DNA of 64,000 nucleotides from Paraphoma chrysanthemicola (Eukaryota; Ascomycota; Dothideomycetes; Pleosporales; Phaeosphaeriaceae), in assembly GCA_020744225.1 (NCBI GenBank), contig JAGMWG010000023.1, positions 62,001 through 126,000 on the forward strand, read 5' to 3'. Position 1 is the first letter of the stretch, and every line of letters begins with the position of its first letter. Under the pieces are notes generated by a model. It had not been told where the DNA came from and did no database searches. It was given only the letters and a program-made list of their open reading frames with translations. The translations under genes were made by a program, and so were the position numbers. Of the stretch, positions 32,756 through 43,632 are shown one piece after another.

Positions 32756-34027
32756 ATGGAGACTTTGCCATTTAAGATCCCACAGCTAGCACCACTTAGC
32801 TGGGATATATATGCGACAATCTATGGCGAGCCTCGAATGCCCTTCACCCTTCATGTCCAGCCAGAACGATTGTTCTATTCGACGAGGACGTTCCCGCTAT
32901 TCCCTAATCTGCCAATAGAGTTACAACTCCATATTATACAATTTTGCAACTGCGCAACTCTCTTCCAGCTTATGCAGGTTTGCACTACTACCCGCAAGGA
33001 AGCGCAAAAGCTCTTCTGGTCTGATCCAGAAATATGGAATGTTATTGGTGGAACCTGGTTGCTATCAGGAGGTTTCACTAGCGACACCTGTTACGATATA
33101 GATGCTCTAGGTAATCTGCAACAGATCGAAGTTGACTTTGGCGACGAGGTGCCGCTCTGCACTGTGGACAGCCAAGACGATGGCATCCTCAGGTGCGCTC
33201 CTGGAGAATTTACGCTGCAAGATCAGCAGCAGCAGATACGGGATTTCTGGCAGGTGTTGCAACAACGGCTGCCGCGTGCAACTCATGTCGTCTTGAGCCA
33301 TGGCTTTCCTCAGCCACCCGGCACACCTTTGCCACCTGCACATAGGATGATATCAGAGCAATGTCCCCCAAACATCACCGCATATGTGTCTCTACTCCAG
33401 ACAGAGGCAGGCTATAAGAGACGCGTACACCGGAGCCTGTGGAAATATGGAATCAGCAACAGCAATACCAGAAGTACCATAGCTACATGGGTACTAGTTA
33501 CTCCTACGTGGACACGGAAAAGCGTTCTTCCTCCGCCAAAGAAGTTCACCGGACCTGCTGGGGCATACAGTTACTTTGCTTATTGTAGCCACCGCGACGA
33601 CTATCTCCACGAGGCTAGCTGCCACCTACACCCCCAAGCAACAGACATGTATTACAAACATAACTACTACACTTCGCTACTCTGTCCCGAAACCTTGAGA
33701 GATATGCGAGCTGAACTGCTTCACAAGACGACTACATGTACAACAGTCGATTCCTCCCCAGACCAGGACGTCCTGCCTCTAAACGAAGTCTTCTCTACAG
33801 AGTATGCCTCTCGCGTAGAGCGCTTGAGACAACAAACCGCAGATCTGCTGGCTAATATGCGGATTGCCTGGGCGGAGGAAGGTAGTCAACAGCGTTCAGA
33901 TACCAAGCACGCTTTCTTGCACCAACTGCAGCACGATCCTCTATATGCAACAGAAAAGACTCCAGAGGAAAGCATGATATGGTACAATTATCAGCTTACG
34001 ATGGACGAGGAGCTGTACAATGAATAA
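32756..34027 (+). CDS. F-box protein of unknown substrate
   Basis: A single exon of 423 residues. Near residues 42-85 there is an F-box-like segment, FPNLPIELQLHIIQFCNCATLFQLMQVCTTTRKEA, followed by LFWSDPEIW. F-box proteins bind Skp1 and bring targets to SCF ubiquitin ligases. The remaining 330 residues have no repeat or domain I recognise. The sequence is rich in Gln (DQQQQ), Trp and Tyr. Absence of introns and flat codon use set it apart from its conserved neighbours, which suggests a lineage-specific gene. The start is the first ATG, in ACCATGG context. Confidence 0.75.
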   Translation: METLPFKIPQLAPLSWDIYATIYGEPRMPFTLHVQPERLFYSTRTFPLFPNLPIELQLHIIQFCNCATLFQLMQVCTTTRKEAQKLFWSDPEIWNVIGGTWLLSGGFTSDTCYDIDALGNLQQIEVDFGDEVPLCTVDSQDDGILRCAPGEFTLQDQQQQIRDFWQVLQQRLPRATHVVLSHGFPQPPGTPLPPAHRMISEQCPPNITAYVSLLQTEAGYKRRVHRSLWKYGISNSNTRSTIATWVLVTPTWTRKSVLPPPKKFTGPAGAYSYFAYCSHRDDYLHEASCHLHPQATDMYYKHNYYTSLLCPETLRDMRAELLHKTTTCTTVDSSPDQDVLPLNEVFSTEYASRVERLRQQTADLLANMRIAWAEEGSQQRSDTKHAFLHQLQHDPLYATEKTPEESMIWYNYQLTMDEELYNE

Positions 34028-34241
34028 TAGGCTGTAGAAGTACAAGATCAAAGCAAATAGTCGATTGTGAAGAGATGGTCAATTGCAGTACCCCAGACAG
34101 AGCGCGTGTTGAGCTTCTTTTCGCACATAAAGTGCTTTGAAGCTAGCTAGCTTGTATATTTCACTCTCTACGCTTCTTCACAAGTATCCGAAGATAATCC
34201 AGCTTTGCTTTCCGGCCCAATTCAGCCTCCATATCTCCTCC

Positions 34242-36423
34242 CTACCTATCCCCATCGTAATACCCCAATCCCATACCCAACACTTCACACTGCTCCACCT
34301 CTCTCCACCCCTCATTCCGACTCCGCACATCCAACACCCGCACCGGCTTCTTTCCCTTGCCCACCTCCTCCCACGCGCCCGCCGCCTCCACTAACCGACT
34401 TGTATTTGTGAAACCTCTCGCATCCAAGAACGATTTCTGCGGCACCGGATTACCCGTCCTCGCAAACGCAGCCCACGTATCTACAACATACTGCTCAAAC
34501 GGGACGTCGTCCTGATCGCGCGGCGTTCGGCCCTGACGCACCGCGGTCCCAAAAACAGAATACAATTCGCCGGAATGGCATTTATAAAACGGCGCGGTTG
34601 GGTCGCCGAAGGGATGGGCGGGTGTGACGGGTGCTTCACAAGCCGGAGGATTCGGTGACCATTCAGCAATTTGCCACGCGCGATCGAACTCATACGCGTA
34701 CACTTTGTCGAAGATTCCGTTCTTCGCGGCTGTGTAGGCTGTGCTCTGGCCCAGGCAGCGGAACATTGCGTCTGTGGCTATTCGAGACGTAAGGTCGAAG
34801 ATTGAGAGGGTGGTGTTGGGGTTTGGGGGGATGGGGAAGGCGGAAGAATTGAGGATGACGGAGGCGGGGTAGCCCTGCGATGAGAGAACGGCGGTGAGGT
34901 TGGAAGAGGTTGGGTAGGATGTGAATGGGGAACCGTCGTCGCGCATGATCCCGTTCAACACTGCGATATCGAGTTTTGGCGCGGCTGGACCGAGAGGTAG
35001 GGACGAAGTAGGCAGGAATGTGCCGTCGACGACTGGGAAGCTGCGAGGTTTCAGTATGGTGAGATGAGATGATACTCTTCAAAATGATCCCCTTGGTCCA
35101 CGGAGAAGACGGACTCGAAATTCAAGATCATCCGGTGAATCTTTCGATTATACTCATCTTCTCCTCCCTGAAAAGCTTCAACGAAATGTGTACTGACGTT
35201 GCAATTGTTCGCCCCGGGCCAACTAGCGAAAGAGCATCAACGGCCCTTAAGCAAGCCACCAGATCCCTGTTTCCTGATACACACCCAGTCTCGTTCAAGA
35301 TTGCATTTGTTCGCGCGGTAGCTTCGGGAATCGTCAGGTACTGCGCAAAAGTGTTTGCATATCCAGCGCCCTGCGGTGTGCTCATCATGATGGCGCCGGA
35401 TATCTTCTTCTGTGACAGAGGCGAAGCAAGCAGTGCTCGCACAGAGGCTGCGCCTGCGCTTTGCCCAAAAATGGTGATTTTATCTTTGTCGCCACCAAAG
35501 TCCTCGACATGGGCACGAAGCCAATCCAAGGCCGTATTCTGGTCCTGCAATCCGTAGTTGCCAGTCAACGTTGTATTCTCCAGCGCAAGGAAGCCAAGGG
35601 TAGAAAGCCTGTAATTGATCGTTACAGCGACAACATCACCACGAGATGCTAAAGCGCTGCCATCGAATGTCGGATCGCTGCCAGTCCCAGATGCAAAGCC
35701 ACCACCATGTATCCATACCATCACGGCTTTCTTCTTGCCTCGTCTTGACTTGCTACTGACCGGTAAGTATGGTGTCCAGATGTTCAAACTAAGACAGTCC
35801 TCGCTGCATGATATGCAGCCCGACTGAATACAGGTCGGTCCATATTGCAAGGCCGTTGTGTTTGGCGCCGGTGGGAAATACGTGGAATGCTCGAAGCGGG
35901 CTGGGATGGAAGCGTACTTGAGGCCGAGGAAGCGGAAAGCTTGTTTGTCTCTATAACCTGTAATGGTGGCATTTTTAGTTGTGACTGACACTTGTCGGAC
36001 AGTGTCTGTTGCTGTGTTTGAGCAAAGCGACGGCAGTTCGGTGGAGCAATGGGGCGACTCGTATTGGCCTCTCGTGGTTATTGCTCGACAGTGATGGGTG
36101 GCATTGCCATTGATCCAATATACGCCAACCTCATCTGTACGCTTGCCACCATCAAGATATTTAAGGAAGTCCCAGGCTTGGTCATATTTATCCGGGTTCC
36201 ACAACACGGTTCCTAGTGCAGCGCACCGCGACGAAGCAGCAGAATACTTGTACGGCGTGCTAATGGCTACGACAGCCGCCTTTCTGGTAGTAGCATTGCC
36301 ATAGAGATCGTAGTGTGTGGTTATGGACAGGTCAGAGCCAAGAGAATATGGGCTGGCAGCAGAGGCAGTGGTAAATGAGGAGAGACACAGAGAAAGAGCG
36401 GCGAAGCCAATAAAGCTGGGCAT
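34242..36423 (-). CDS. Secreted type-B carboxylesterase with an N-terminal lectin-like extension
   Basis: Exons 36423-35198 and 35040-34242 encode 674 residues. A signal peptide (FIGFAALSLCLSSFTTASA) is followed by about 170 residues not present in ordinary esterases. That block has spaced cysteines and ends with LPSLCSNTA, resembling the end of a C-type-lectin-like domain. The alpha/beta-hydrolase part then begins: CLSLNIWTP, VMVWIHGGGFASG (oxyanion hole) and FGQSAGAAS (nucleophile elbow). The C-terminal exon has FPVVDGTFLP, YAYEFDRAW and the histidine segment CHSGELYSVFG. The start at 36423 is chosen because it opens the signal peptide. The intron uses GTCAGT...CGCAG and gives IAT-FPVVDG. 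Several Asn-X-Thr sites fit secretion. The substrate is unknown; the lectin comparison is inference. Confidence 0.87.
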
Positions 36424-38297
36424 GATGAAGTGAATGGGACGGACCAAATAACACATGGAAAAGCGATCGAGGGACGATATACCCCAATAGACATGAATCG
36501 AGTACCCACCGTAGCGCATCCATCCAAATTGTGGAGCGGATTGGTCCGCCGAGGTCATTCGTGGGATATATTGCGGCTCTACGAGTATACGGTAAAATAG
36601 GTGAAGATGGACAGGGTCAGGTATTTCGGCGGGGGAAGGATCGTGTCGGAGGTCCGTTCGGCCAGATCGAGCGGCACTTGGACAGAGCTGCTTCAGATGG
36701 CAGAGGTCTAATGAGCACGGGTCAACACAGAGCGAGCGAGCGAGCGATGCTGCGAACGCTGGTCAGGGCACACGACGGTCCAGTGCTAGCAAACTCTGGG
36801 GTTCCGGGTGGTGGACTGTGAGGTTGCGCAGTGGCCAAGCACTTGCAGGCCCCAACGGCCTGGTCCGTAGCGGTGTTGACATTACTGCAAACAAGAATAC
36901 AGTACGGAGGAACGCTCGACTCGGGTGGTGACGCAGTGAGGAGAGTGAAGCAATATATGGGGCACAGGTGCTCGGTCGGAGCGAGCGGTGGTCGTGTTGG
37001 GAACCGTCCCGGCTGCGACGTGGACAGGCCGGGCAATGACGTTTGGCTTACTGCAGCGTTTCAGGAAAGCGCGACCTGGAGCGGGGCGCACAGCTCTTAT
37101 CTCGTCCCTCGCTCCAGCAACGCAGCTGCCCAGAATCCCCGCGCCCTCGGCCACTGCTGCCCGCACAATACACACGACCACGCTGGGCGGTTTGGGTGAT
37201 GGGCACGATGGTAGCATGGCATGGCATGACACGGCATTCCGCGCGAGCGCGTCTGTTTTCATCACAAACGCTGGGACCACGAACCCGATCGGCATCCAGC
37301 TCAATCTTACACGCGCTGCACCGCAAGCTGTCTAGCCCCAAAACCACCCGCAGGGCTGCGCGCCCGCCCATTGGCTACAGGCGCTGCACGCTTCCAGGTC
37401 GACCCGTGGCCGGTGTTGCCATCGTCTCATCACACAACTCAGCCCCGAGTCTGCATCTTTTATCTTCTCACGCTGCCGGCTGCGTTGCTCATGGACAGTC
37501 CCGGCCGCCGCCTTTCCATCACGATGCCACACAGGCACAGGGCTGCTGCCGTCGCGCGCACCCTCTGTAGACGCCCGCCGCCCTAAGCTTGATCTGCCGC
37601 TCACTGTAGAGCTTTGTTACTAATTACAGGTAGCGGCTCTCACACTCCTTGCCCGAATGCTCGACTTTGCGCACGGGCCCCTCACGCTAACAAGGCTAAA
37701 CCGCATGCGCTCTCGCTGCTTGATTCCCTCCTCTTCGCACCTGGGCAGTTCTGCACCCTCTCATTGACTCTTCACGACACCACGACACCCGCCGCCCCCT
37801 CGTCCTGCTAACACCACAGCGCCCCGTTGCCGACGCCGCCGCAGCCCTCGCGCGCGCTCCTGCCTTTGTTGCCGTCGCCAGCCAGACGCTCCGACACCCG
37901 CCTTCGTCTCCTCCCCTCTCGTCACCTCCCTTTGCTGTGGGCGCACTGCACACCCACGCCTGCCAGCCTGCTCAATACCATCCTCTGATGATACCGACCC
38001 ATCACTGCCTGTTTAGCGACGTTCCCGTGCCCTCGCCGACACGTTCCTCCACGTGTGCACCCGCTCCTACCGGACACGGCACCCTCTTTCCCACGTCCAC
38101 TGCGTTCTCGTAGCGAGCCTGCTCGAGTCGAATCCTCGCCTGTCGGCTGACAGCCGCCGTTAGATCCGTTGGCGTCCTCGCTGCCAGTCGTGCTTGGGTC
38201 GTTGTCGCGTTGGGCGTCATGCGATCCAAAGCACCTCGAGCCTGAGCCACCCACAATATCGTCCCACCACTCTCTCGTTCAGCGTGTCTGCCAGATT
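36424..38297. promoter_or_regulatory. Divergent region between esterase and SET3, with long SET3 leader
   Basis: 1.87 kb separate two divergent starts. From about 37,600 to the SET3 start the plus strand is pyrimidine-rich (many C/T runs), typical of a long fungal leader. It contains upstream ATGs, including a nine-codon uORF at 38219-38245. Open frames at 36831-37604 are antisense pairs without motifs. No gene is called. Confidence 0.5.
38219..38245 (+). promoter_or_regulatory. Short uORF 52 bases upstream of SET3
   Basis: An ATG followed by seven sense codons and TGA lies in the presumed SET3 leader, out of frame with the main ORF. A longer uORF starts at 37988. Such leaders often lower or condition translation; whether this one does depends on where transcription starts. 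Confidence 0.4.
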
Positions 38298-41225
38298 ATG
38301 ACAGACGTCTCGTCGGTCAAGGCGCACGCTGAACCTCAGCCAGCTCCTCCTGCCCTCTACAACGGCCCTCCTCCACCGGCCTACTCCAACGGCTCTCCCA
38401 CCCTCGACGGTCCCATCGAGGAAGAAGAATCGTCGACCATCAAGTGCATCTGCGGCTTCGCAGACGACGATGGAAATACAGTCTTGTGCGAGAAGTGCGA
38501 CACCTGGCAACACATCGTGTGCTACTACGAGTCTGCCCATCACGTCCCAGACGTACACGAGTGTACAGACTGCGCGCCGCGTCCTGTCGACTCCAAGGGC
38601 GCCACAGACAAGCAGCGCCAACGCAGGGAGATACCCAGCCTTGGTGAGCGCAAAGGCAGGCCGAAGACAACCACAAAGAACCCCAAGAAGCGCACAAAAG
38701 ACACCCCTGGCCCAGTGCAGGCAAATGGCTGGCCGGCCTCAAGCGAACTTCACTACAACCCTGAGCGCAAGAGCGGAAGCCCTCGCGACCAACCACCACC
38801 GAACAAACGGCCAAAGACCAGCCATCGCACGTCTGGCTCTATAAGCCAGCCACCTGCTCTTGTCCCGGGATCACGCAAGAGAGGCGGTTCAGTCATGCTC
38901 AACGGCCATAGTCCTGTCAAGTCTCCCACTAACCCAGATGGTCCGATTGAAGAGTTCTCTGCCGAGTTCATGAACCTCTACGGCCAGATCGAGCCACCGT
39001 CGCCAGACTCGAACTCATACACCAGCATCGGCGTGGCCAACGACATTTCCACGTGGCTAACTGATCCAGAAGCGCTAGCCGAAGCCAGCGGTGGCAAGAA
39101 GCCACAGGATCTCTTCTCACGAATCGACCAACCGATACACGAGCTGGGCGCACCCAACATTGCGAAACAGATCGAGGTTGACTCGGGGATAACTGCGCAT
39201 GGCTTGCACCCGCAATGGCAGTTCATCACCGTGGAAGAAATTGTCCCTGACGGTGGCTACATTGGCGAGTTGAAGGGTCTTGTCGGACGCAAGGAAGAGT
39301 ACTTCTCCGACCCTACCAATCGATGGGACCTCCTGCGGCACCCCGAACCCTTCGTCTTCTTCCACCCTCATCTCCCAATCTACATCGACGTTCGTCGCGA
39401 AGGCAACATCTTGCGTTATGCACGACGAAGCTGCGTGCCAAACATGCTCATCAAGATCTTCATTGAGTCCAGCAACGAATTCCACTTCTGCTTCCTTGCG
39501 TCCCGGCAAATCGATCCTGGCGAAGAGCTGACGGTCGGATGGGACCTCGACTCTGAAGTCCTGAAGCAACTAGCCAAGGTTGTCACAAATGGCGCCAAAG
39601 ACGGCTTCAGGAAGATTCAACCATGGGCATCGTGTGTGCTGGCCAACTTTGGTGGCTGCGCTTGCGACACGTCAACTGGTCACGAATGTTTGCTGGAACG
39701 CGCACGCCGTAACACCTTCGCAGAGCCACCAAAGACAAAAGGCCGAAAGACGAAGAAGTCGCAAGTATCGCCGCTCAGCACAGGACGCGCTACAAACAGT
39801 CGTGCCGGCAGTGAGAGCCTGAATCATGATGGTGGCGACGATGATCAGATGGACACCAGGTCCACAACAGGTTCCCACAAATCAAGTAGCAGGGACCACA
39901 CCCCCGCTACACACTTCTCTGTGGATGGCGACTTGAAGATGTCAGAACGCGAAAAGCGGAAGATTGAGCAACAGGAAAAGCTCTTCAATCGCATGGACCT
40001 GGACGCGAACCACAAAACAAAGAAGGGCAAGAGAAATAGCGCTGGGTCGTCGCTCAACACACCCAGCCTTTCTTCTTCAGTAAGACCATTTTATCGACCA
40101 TTACACTTCAGAACTGACTCAATTGTGCAGAAACGTTTCGGGCACGCCGAACCGTCGCCGTCGGCACGTCATCGCGAGCATAGCCATGGCGTGGCGCGCA
40201 AAACATCTGGCAGCTCGACGAAAACCAATGGCCGTAGCGTCCCAAGAGCGAAACCTGTCTACGTCACAGCCTCGACACAAACAGATTTTGACAGTGCTCC
40301 AGCGCCGCAAGCATGTGTCAAGCCACGGCAGATGAAGCCTCCGCTATCGTTCAAGCGCAAGCTATTACAACAGGCTCAGGAGGACAAATTACAACGGGAG
40401 CGCATTCGATCCACATCCGTGAAGATGGAGGCTACGTCACCGGCTCTCAAGGATGTTTCCTCAAGCAAGCCATCCCCACTCCCTCCATCGCCGCCACTCG
40501 ACGAGCCAACCTCGATGGACATCTCTATAGAGCCAGCAGTCGATGTCAAGCCCCGAGAACCCACGCCAGCCAAGGAGCCCACTCCAACGCCGACTGTGGA
40601 TGTAAAAATGGACGATGCTGAAGTGACCACACCAAAGCCGATAGAGCCCAAGGAAGAGGAGATGCCCGACGCACCAGTGCCTGAGCAACCGCTAGAAGCC
40701 ACAAACCCTCCCCTCCAGCCTCCTGCGCCACCGTGGCCTGTCGCAACTTCTTCCGAAGATGTGCCTGAAAAGTCTGTTGATCTCCATGTCGACATGCCTG
40801 CGAAGCCTGATATGGCTGCTATCACAGGTGTCAATCCGATGGTCACGCCTGGGTCGGTCTCGAGCGTCCTGACTGGAAGTGCTATCGCACACTCGCCTGG
40901 CAGCGTTACGATCGGCTCGCCGTTCTCCCCAGCCGTCAACAACGCTGTGAATCCGGCTCCTGCTCGCAAGAAGCTAAGTCTTAGCGACTACACAAGCAGA
41001 CGAGCGAAACTGGCACAGACTCATTCCACAGGCTCTAACTCGACACCAACGCTTGCACAGTCGCAATCAACGAGCTCACCAACGTTGTCAATAGCAAGCT
41101 TGCCGAACACAAATTCGCCGCCAAGGAAGAGCGCAGAACCAACACTACCTCCCCTCGCTGAGGAGCACACTCCATTAGAATCAGCAGCAGAGGCGATCAC
41201 CGCCACCACTTCAACTTCAACATGA
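38298..41225 (+). CDS. SET3: Set3-like PHD-finger and SET-domain protein
   Basis: A PHD finger lies at about residues 50-95 (CICGFADDDGNTVLCEKCDTW, CTDC) and an unusual SET domain at about 300-420 (GGYIGELKG, RSCVPNM, DPGEELTVGWDL), followed by a Cys-rich segment. Long disordered Pro/Ser/Thr-rich arms with basic runs fill the rest. In yeast, Set3 is the scaffold of a histone deacetylase complex (with Hos2 and Sir2-like Hst1); its PHD finger reads H3K4 methylation and the SET domain is thought to be inactive. A probable 51-nt intron (40080-40130; GTAAGA...GTGCAG, branch CTGAC) lies in phase 0 without a stop, so both spliced (958 residues) and unspliced (975) forms are open. The start at 38298 is chosen over in-frame 38169 because the upstream extension looks like leader. 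Confidence 0.9.
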   Translation: MTDVSSVKAHAEPQPAPPALYNGPPPPAYSNGSPTLDGPIEEEESSTIKCICGFADDDGNTVLCEKCDTWQHIVCYYESAHHVPDVHECTDCAPRPVDSKGATDKQRQRREIPSLGERKGRPKTTTKNPKKRTKDTPGPVQANGWPASSELHYNPERKSGSPRDQPPPNKRPKTSHRTSGSISQPPALVPGSRKRGGSVMLNGHSPVKSPTNPDGPIEEFSAEFMNLYGQIEPPSPDSNSYTSIGVANDISTWLTDPEALAEASGGKKPQDLFSRIDQPIHELGAPNIAKQIEVDSGITAHGLHPQWQFITVEEIVPDGGYIGELKGLVGRKEEYFSDPTNRWDLLRHPEPFVFFHPHLPIYIDVRREGNILRYARRSCVPNMLIKIFIESSNEFHFCFLASRQIDPGEELTVGWDLDSEVLKQLAKVVTNGAKDGFRKIQPWASCVLANFGGCACDTSTGHECLLERARRNTFAEPPKTKGRKTKKSQVSPLSTGRATNSRAGSESLNHDGGDDDQMDTRSTTGSHKSSSRDHTPATHFSVDGDLKMSEREKRKIEQQEKLFNRMDLDANHKTKKGKRNSAGSSLNTPSLSSSVRPFYRPLHFRTDSIVQKRFGHAEPSPSARHREHSHGVARKTSGSSTKTNGRSVPRAKPVYVTASTQTDFDSAPAPQACVKPRQMKPPLSFKRKLLQQAQEDKLQRERIRSTSVKMEATSPALKDVSSSKPSPLPPSPPLDEPTSMDISIEPAVDVKPREPTPAKEPTPTPTVDVKMDDAEVTTPKPIEPKEEEMPDAPVPEQPLEATNPPLQPPAPPWPVATSSEDVPEKSVDLHVDMPAKPDMAAITGVNPMVTPGSVSSVLTGSAIAHSPGSVTIGSPFSPAVNNAVNPAPARKKLSLSDYTSRRAKLAQTHSTGSNSTPTLAQSQSTSSPTLSIASLPNTNSPPRKSAEPTLPPLAEEHTPLESAAEAITATTSTST

Positions 41226-41986
41226 GCGACACGATTCACGATACCCCGCTCCTTCACGGCGTTTGGCCGAGGCCACCTTAGCGGACCGCAGGCCGTCCGC
41301 TTCATTCTCTTCTTCTTGCTTGGAAATGTACAACATGTAATTCCGTCAGGCGACAATGTCTCGTTTCTTTTTTCTCTTTCTGACTTTTACCGTCTATTTC
41401 TCGACCACTTGGTCTTCACGTTACGAACCACTTTTGATGATGGAAAAGCTCAAAAGCGGGGTTCATTTCATACCTGGGATGGGAATGGATCAGGGGCGTT
41501 GGTGGCTGCTCTGACGAGCGTCCTTTTCTTCTTATTGCTGAGATGGTATGGGAAGGTGAAGGGCTGCGCGTTCGCGCCCTGAAGTCTACTGCAGACATTG
41601 CTGAGGAAGTGCAAGATGAAATAAGAATCAAAGTCGAAGTTCTTACACTGCAAATCATGTGCCATGCTGCGAATGCGTGATTCTGAAGAGTGTACATATG
41701 TACACTTCTAACACTTTGGCTGCAGACTATGGTAACGTTTCGATTTGAAGGAAAGGAGCGACACTTTTGCCGCATCCAGATAACACTACTTCCCAAACTC
41801 CAACTGATTCGCCATACAACAAAAAGAAAGAAAAGTGATATCTACAGAACCAAAAGAAATCTATCATTATCCAAAACTCAAGGAAGGGGCCTCTGAATTA
41901 TCACACCCGTCTTGAAAATTTACTCCCAATAACACCCAAATCTAATCAAGAAAATTCCCTCCCCCGCCTTACCCCACAACCGTAGA
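41226..41986. other. Convergent intergenic SET3 - cupredoxin gene
   Basis: T-rich and A-rich 3' flanks of two convergent genes. The small open frames here have no motif, and nothing else is seen. Confidence 0.5.
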
Positions 41987-43632
41987 TCACAACCCCCGTC
42001 CCCCATCCTTACTCTCCGGCTGCACTTCCTCCCACCTGGCTCCCACTCTTCCCCGCGCTGCCTCCGTCTCACCCTCCATCTCCACCGGTCCCACCTGCCC
42101 ATTCACATGCCACCCGTATGGCGGTGCCGGCGCATTTGGATCCTGCTGTTGCTGGCCATACGGGCCGAGGATTTGTTTATGCGCTAGTGGCCCCGGACCT
42201 GGTGAAGATGTGGACAGACAGTGTGGGGAGTGTGTGTGGTGGTGATGGTGGTGTTGACGAGGGGGAGAGTGTGAGACCGGGAAGTACGAGTTCGCATACG
42301 AGGCTGGTAGTATGGCATCGTTTTGAGCGTATGATTCATGTTGGTGCAGGAGGGGTGTTGAGAATGCGGGGTGAGCGTGGGGAGGAGGTGAGGTTGAGAG
42401 GTATTTGCGCTCGATTTCGGGGTCTAGCATGGGGTGAGATTGCGGTGGTTGTGCTTGTGCTTGCGGGGAGAAGTAGCTTGGTGCTGGTGTGCCTGATCTG
42501 TACATTGTCTGGTCTGGGGATGTGGGTGAGACGGTAGTATTGGCTATGTGGTTTGGCGCGTAGTGCTGGTACATTCCATGTCCTGCTTGACCGGGAGTCG
42601 GAGGTGGAGGCGAGTGCGGTGTTTGGATCATGTTTGCGGTACTGGTGGAAGGACTGATGCGCCGCGTTATACTGCTCTCCTTGCGCTCGACTTCGTCTTT
42701 GAGGGTTTTCGTTCGGCCCCAGAAGAAAAAGAGTAATGCGCCTAGGATTAAGCCACCGACTGCACCTACAACAATTCCGGCGATGGCACCGGCACTGAGA
42801 CCTTTCTTTTCTGTACTGCCTGGGTTTGGTGTGCTCGAGGATGTTGCGGGGTTGTTTGATGGTAGAGGTGATTCTGCGGGAAACGGCTCGCTGGGGTTGA
42901 GCATGTACGCGGAATCTGTCGCAAGCTTACGCTGCTTGTCGATGGAGGTAGATGCGTTGAGATTAATTGCTCCCACCATGCCGTATGTGATGCAGGATCC
43001 TGGGGCTGAGCAATAGAAGAAGATGGGATCGGTATTGTTGATGCGGATGGAGTATTTAGGAGGCTGTAATCGTGTCAGTATACATGAACCCACAAGCATG
43101 TAAGTTCAAGCGACTTATGGACAGTAACGTGTGAAAAAGAGAAAGAGAGAAGAAGACCTACATTATCAACAACTTTGTCCACGGGATTGAAGCCGCTAAA
43201 GAAGCCAACTTTGCTGGATCCAGTCATCTCGTAAGGGATACATGGATACCCGTACTCGGCGCGGACAACACTATGATTTGCTGGATAGAATAAGAACTCG
43301 ATTGTCTGTCGCAGCGTTAGTCTTCCTTGACTTATAGACGTTGAGAAGAATCAAAAGACACCTACATCACCGATCGCGGCCTCTGTATTTTCGGGTCTGA
43401 ACTTGTGATCTGCCAGACCAACCTCGATGGTGTGCGTTTGCGCCGGCCCAGAGGATGTTGAGATCGATTGCGATGGCCTCGTCGATGGATCTGGATTTCT
43501 TGCTTGTGCTGTGGCTGATGGACCACGGCTAGACACACTTTCCTGTGCCAAACTTTCTGTGAAAAGCTGGGTGATGTACAAAATGAAAACAATCTGAAGC
43601 CATGTTGATCTCAGACCAATGGCAAGCATCAT
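41987..43632 (-). CDS. Membrane-anchored cupredoxin-like extracellular protein
   Basis: Exons 43632-43366, 43305-43162 and 43063-41987, all phase 0, encode 495 residues. A signal peptide (LQIVFILYITQLFTESLAQ) precedes a Ser/Thr-rich spacer. A cupredoxin fold follows: DHKFRPENTEAAIGDTIEFLFYPANHSVV, YPCIPYE, IFFYCSAPGSCITYGMVGAIN. One transmembrane helix (AIAGIVVGAVGGLILGALLFFFW) separates it from a 200-residue cytoplasmic tail rich in Pro, His and Ser, including six consecutive histidines. This is the layout of fungal extracellular serine-rich cupredoxin proteins. One copper-ligand position near the Cys differs from the usual His (see findings), so copper binding is doubtful. The role is unknown. 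Confidence 0.85.
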
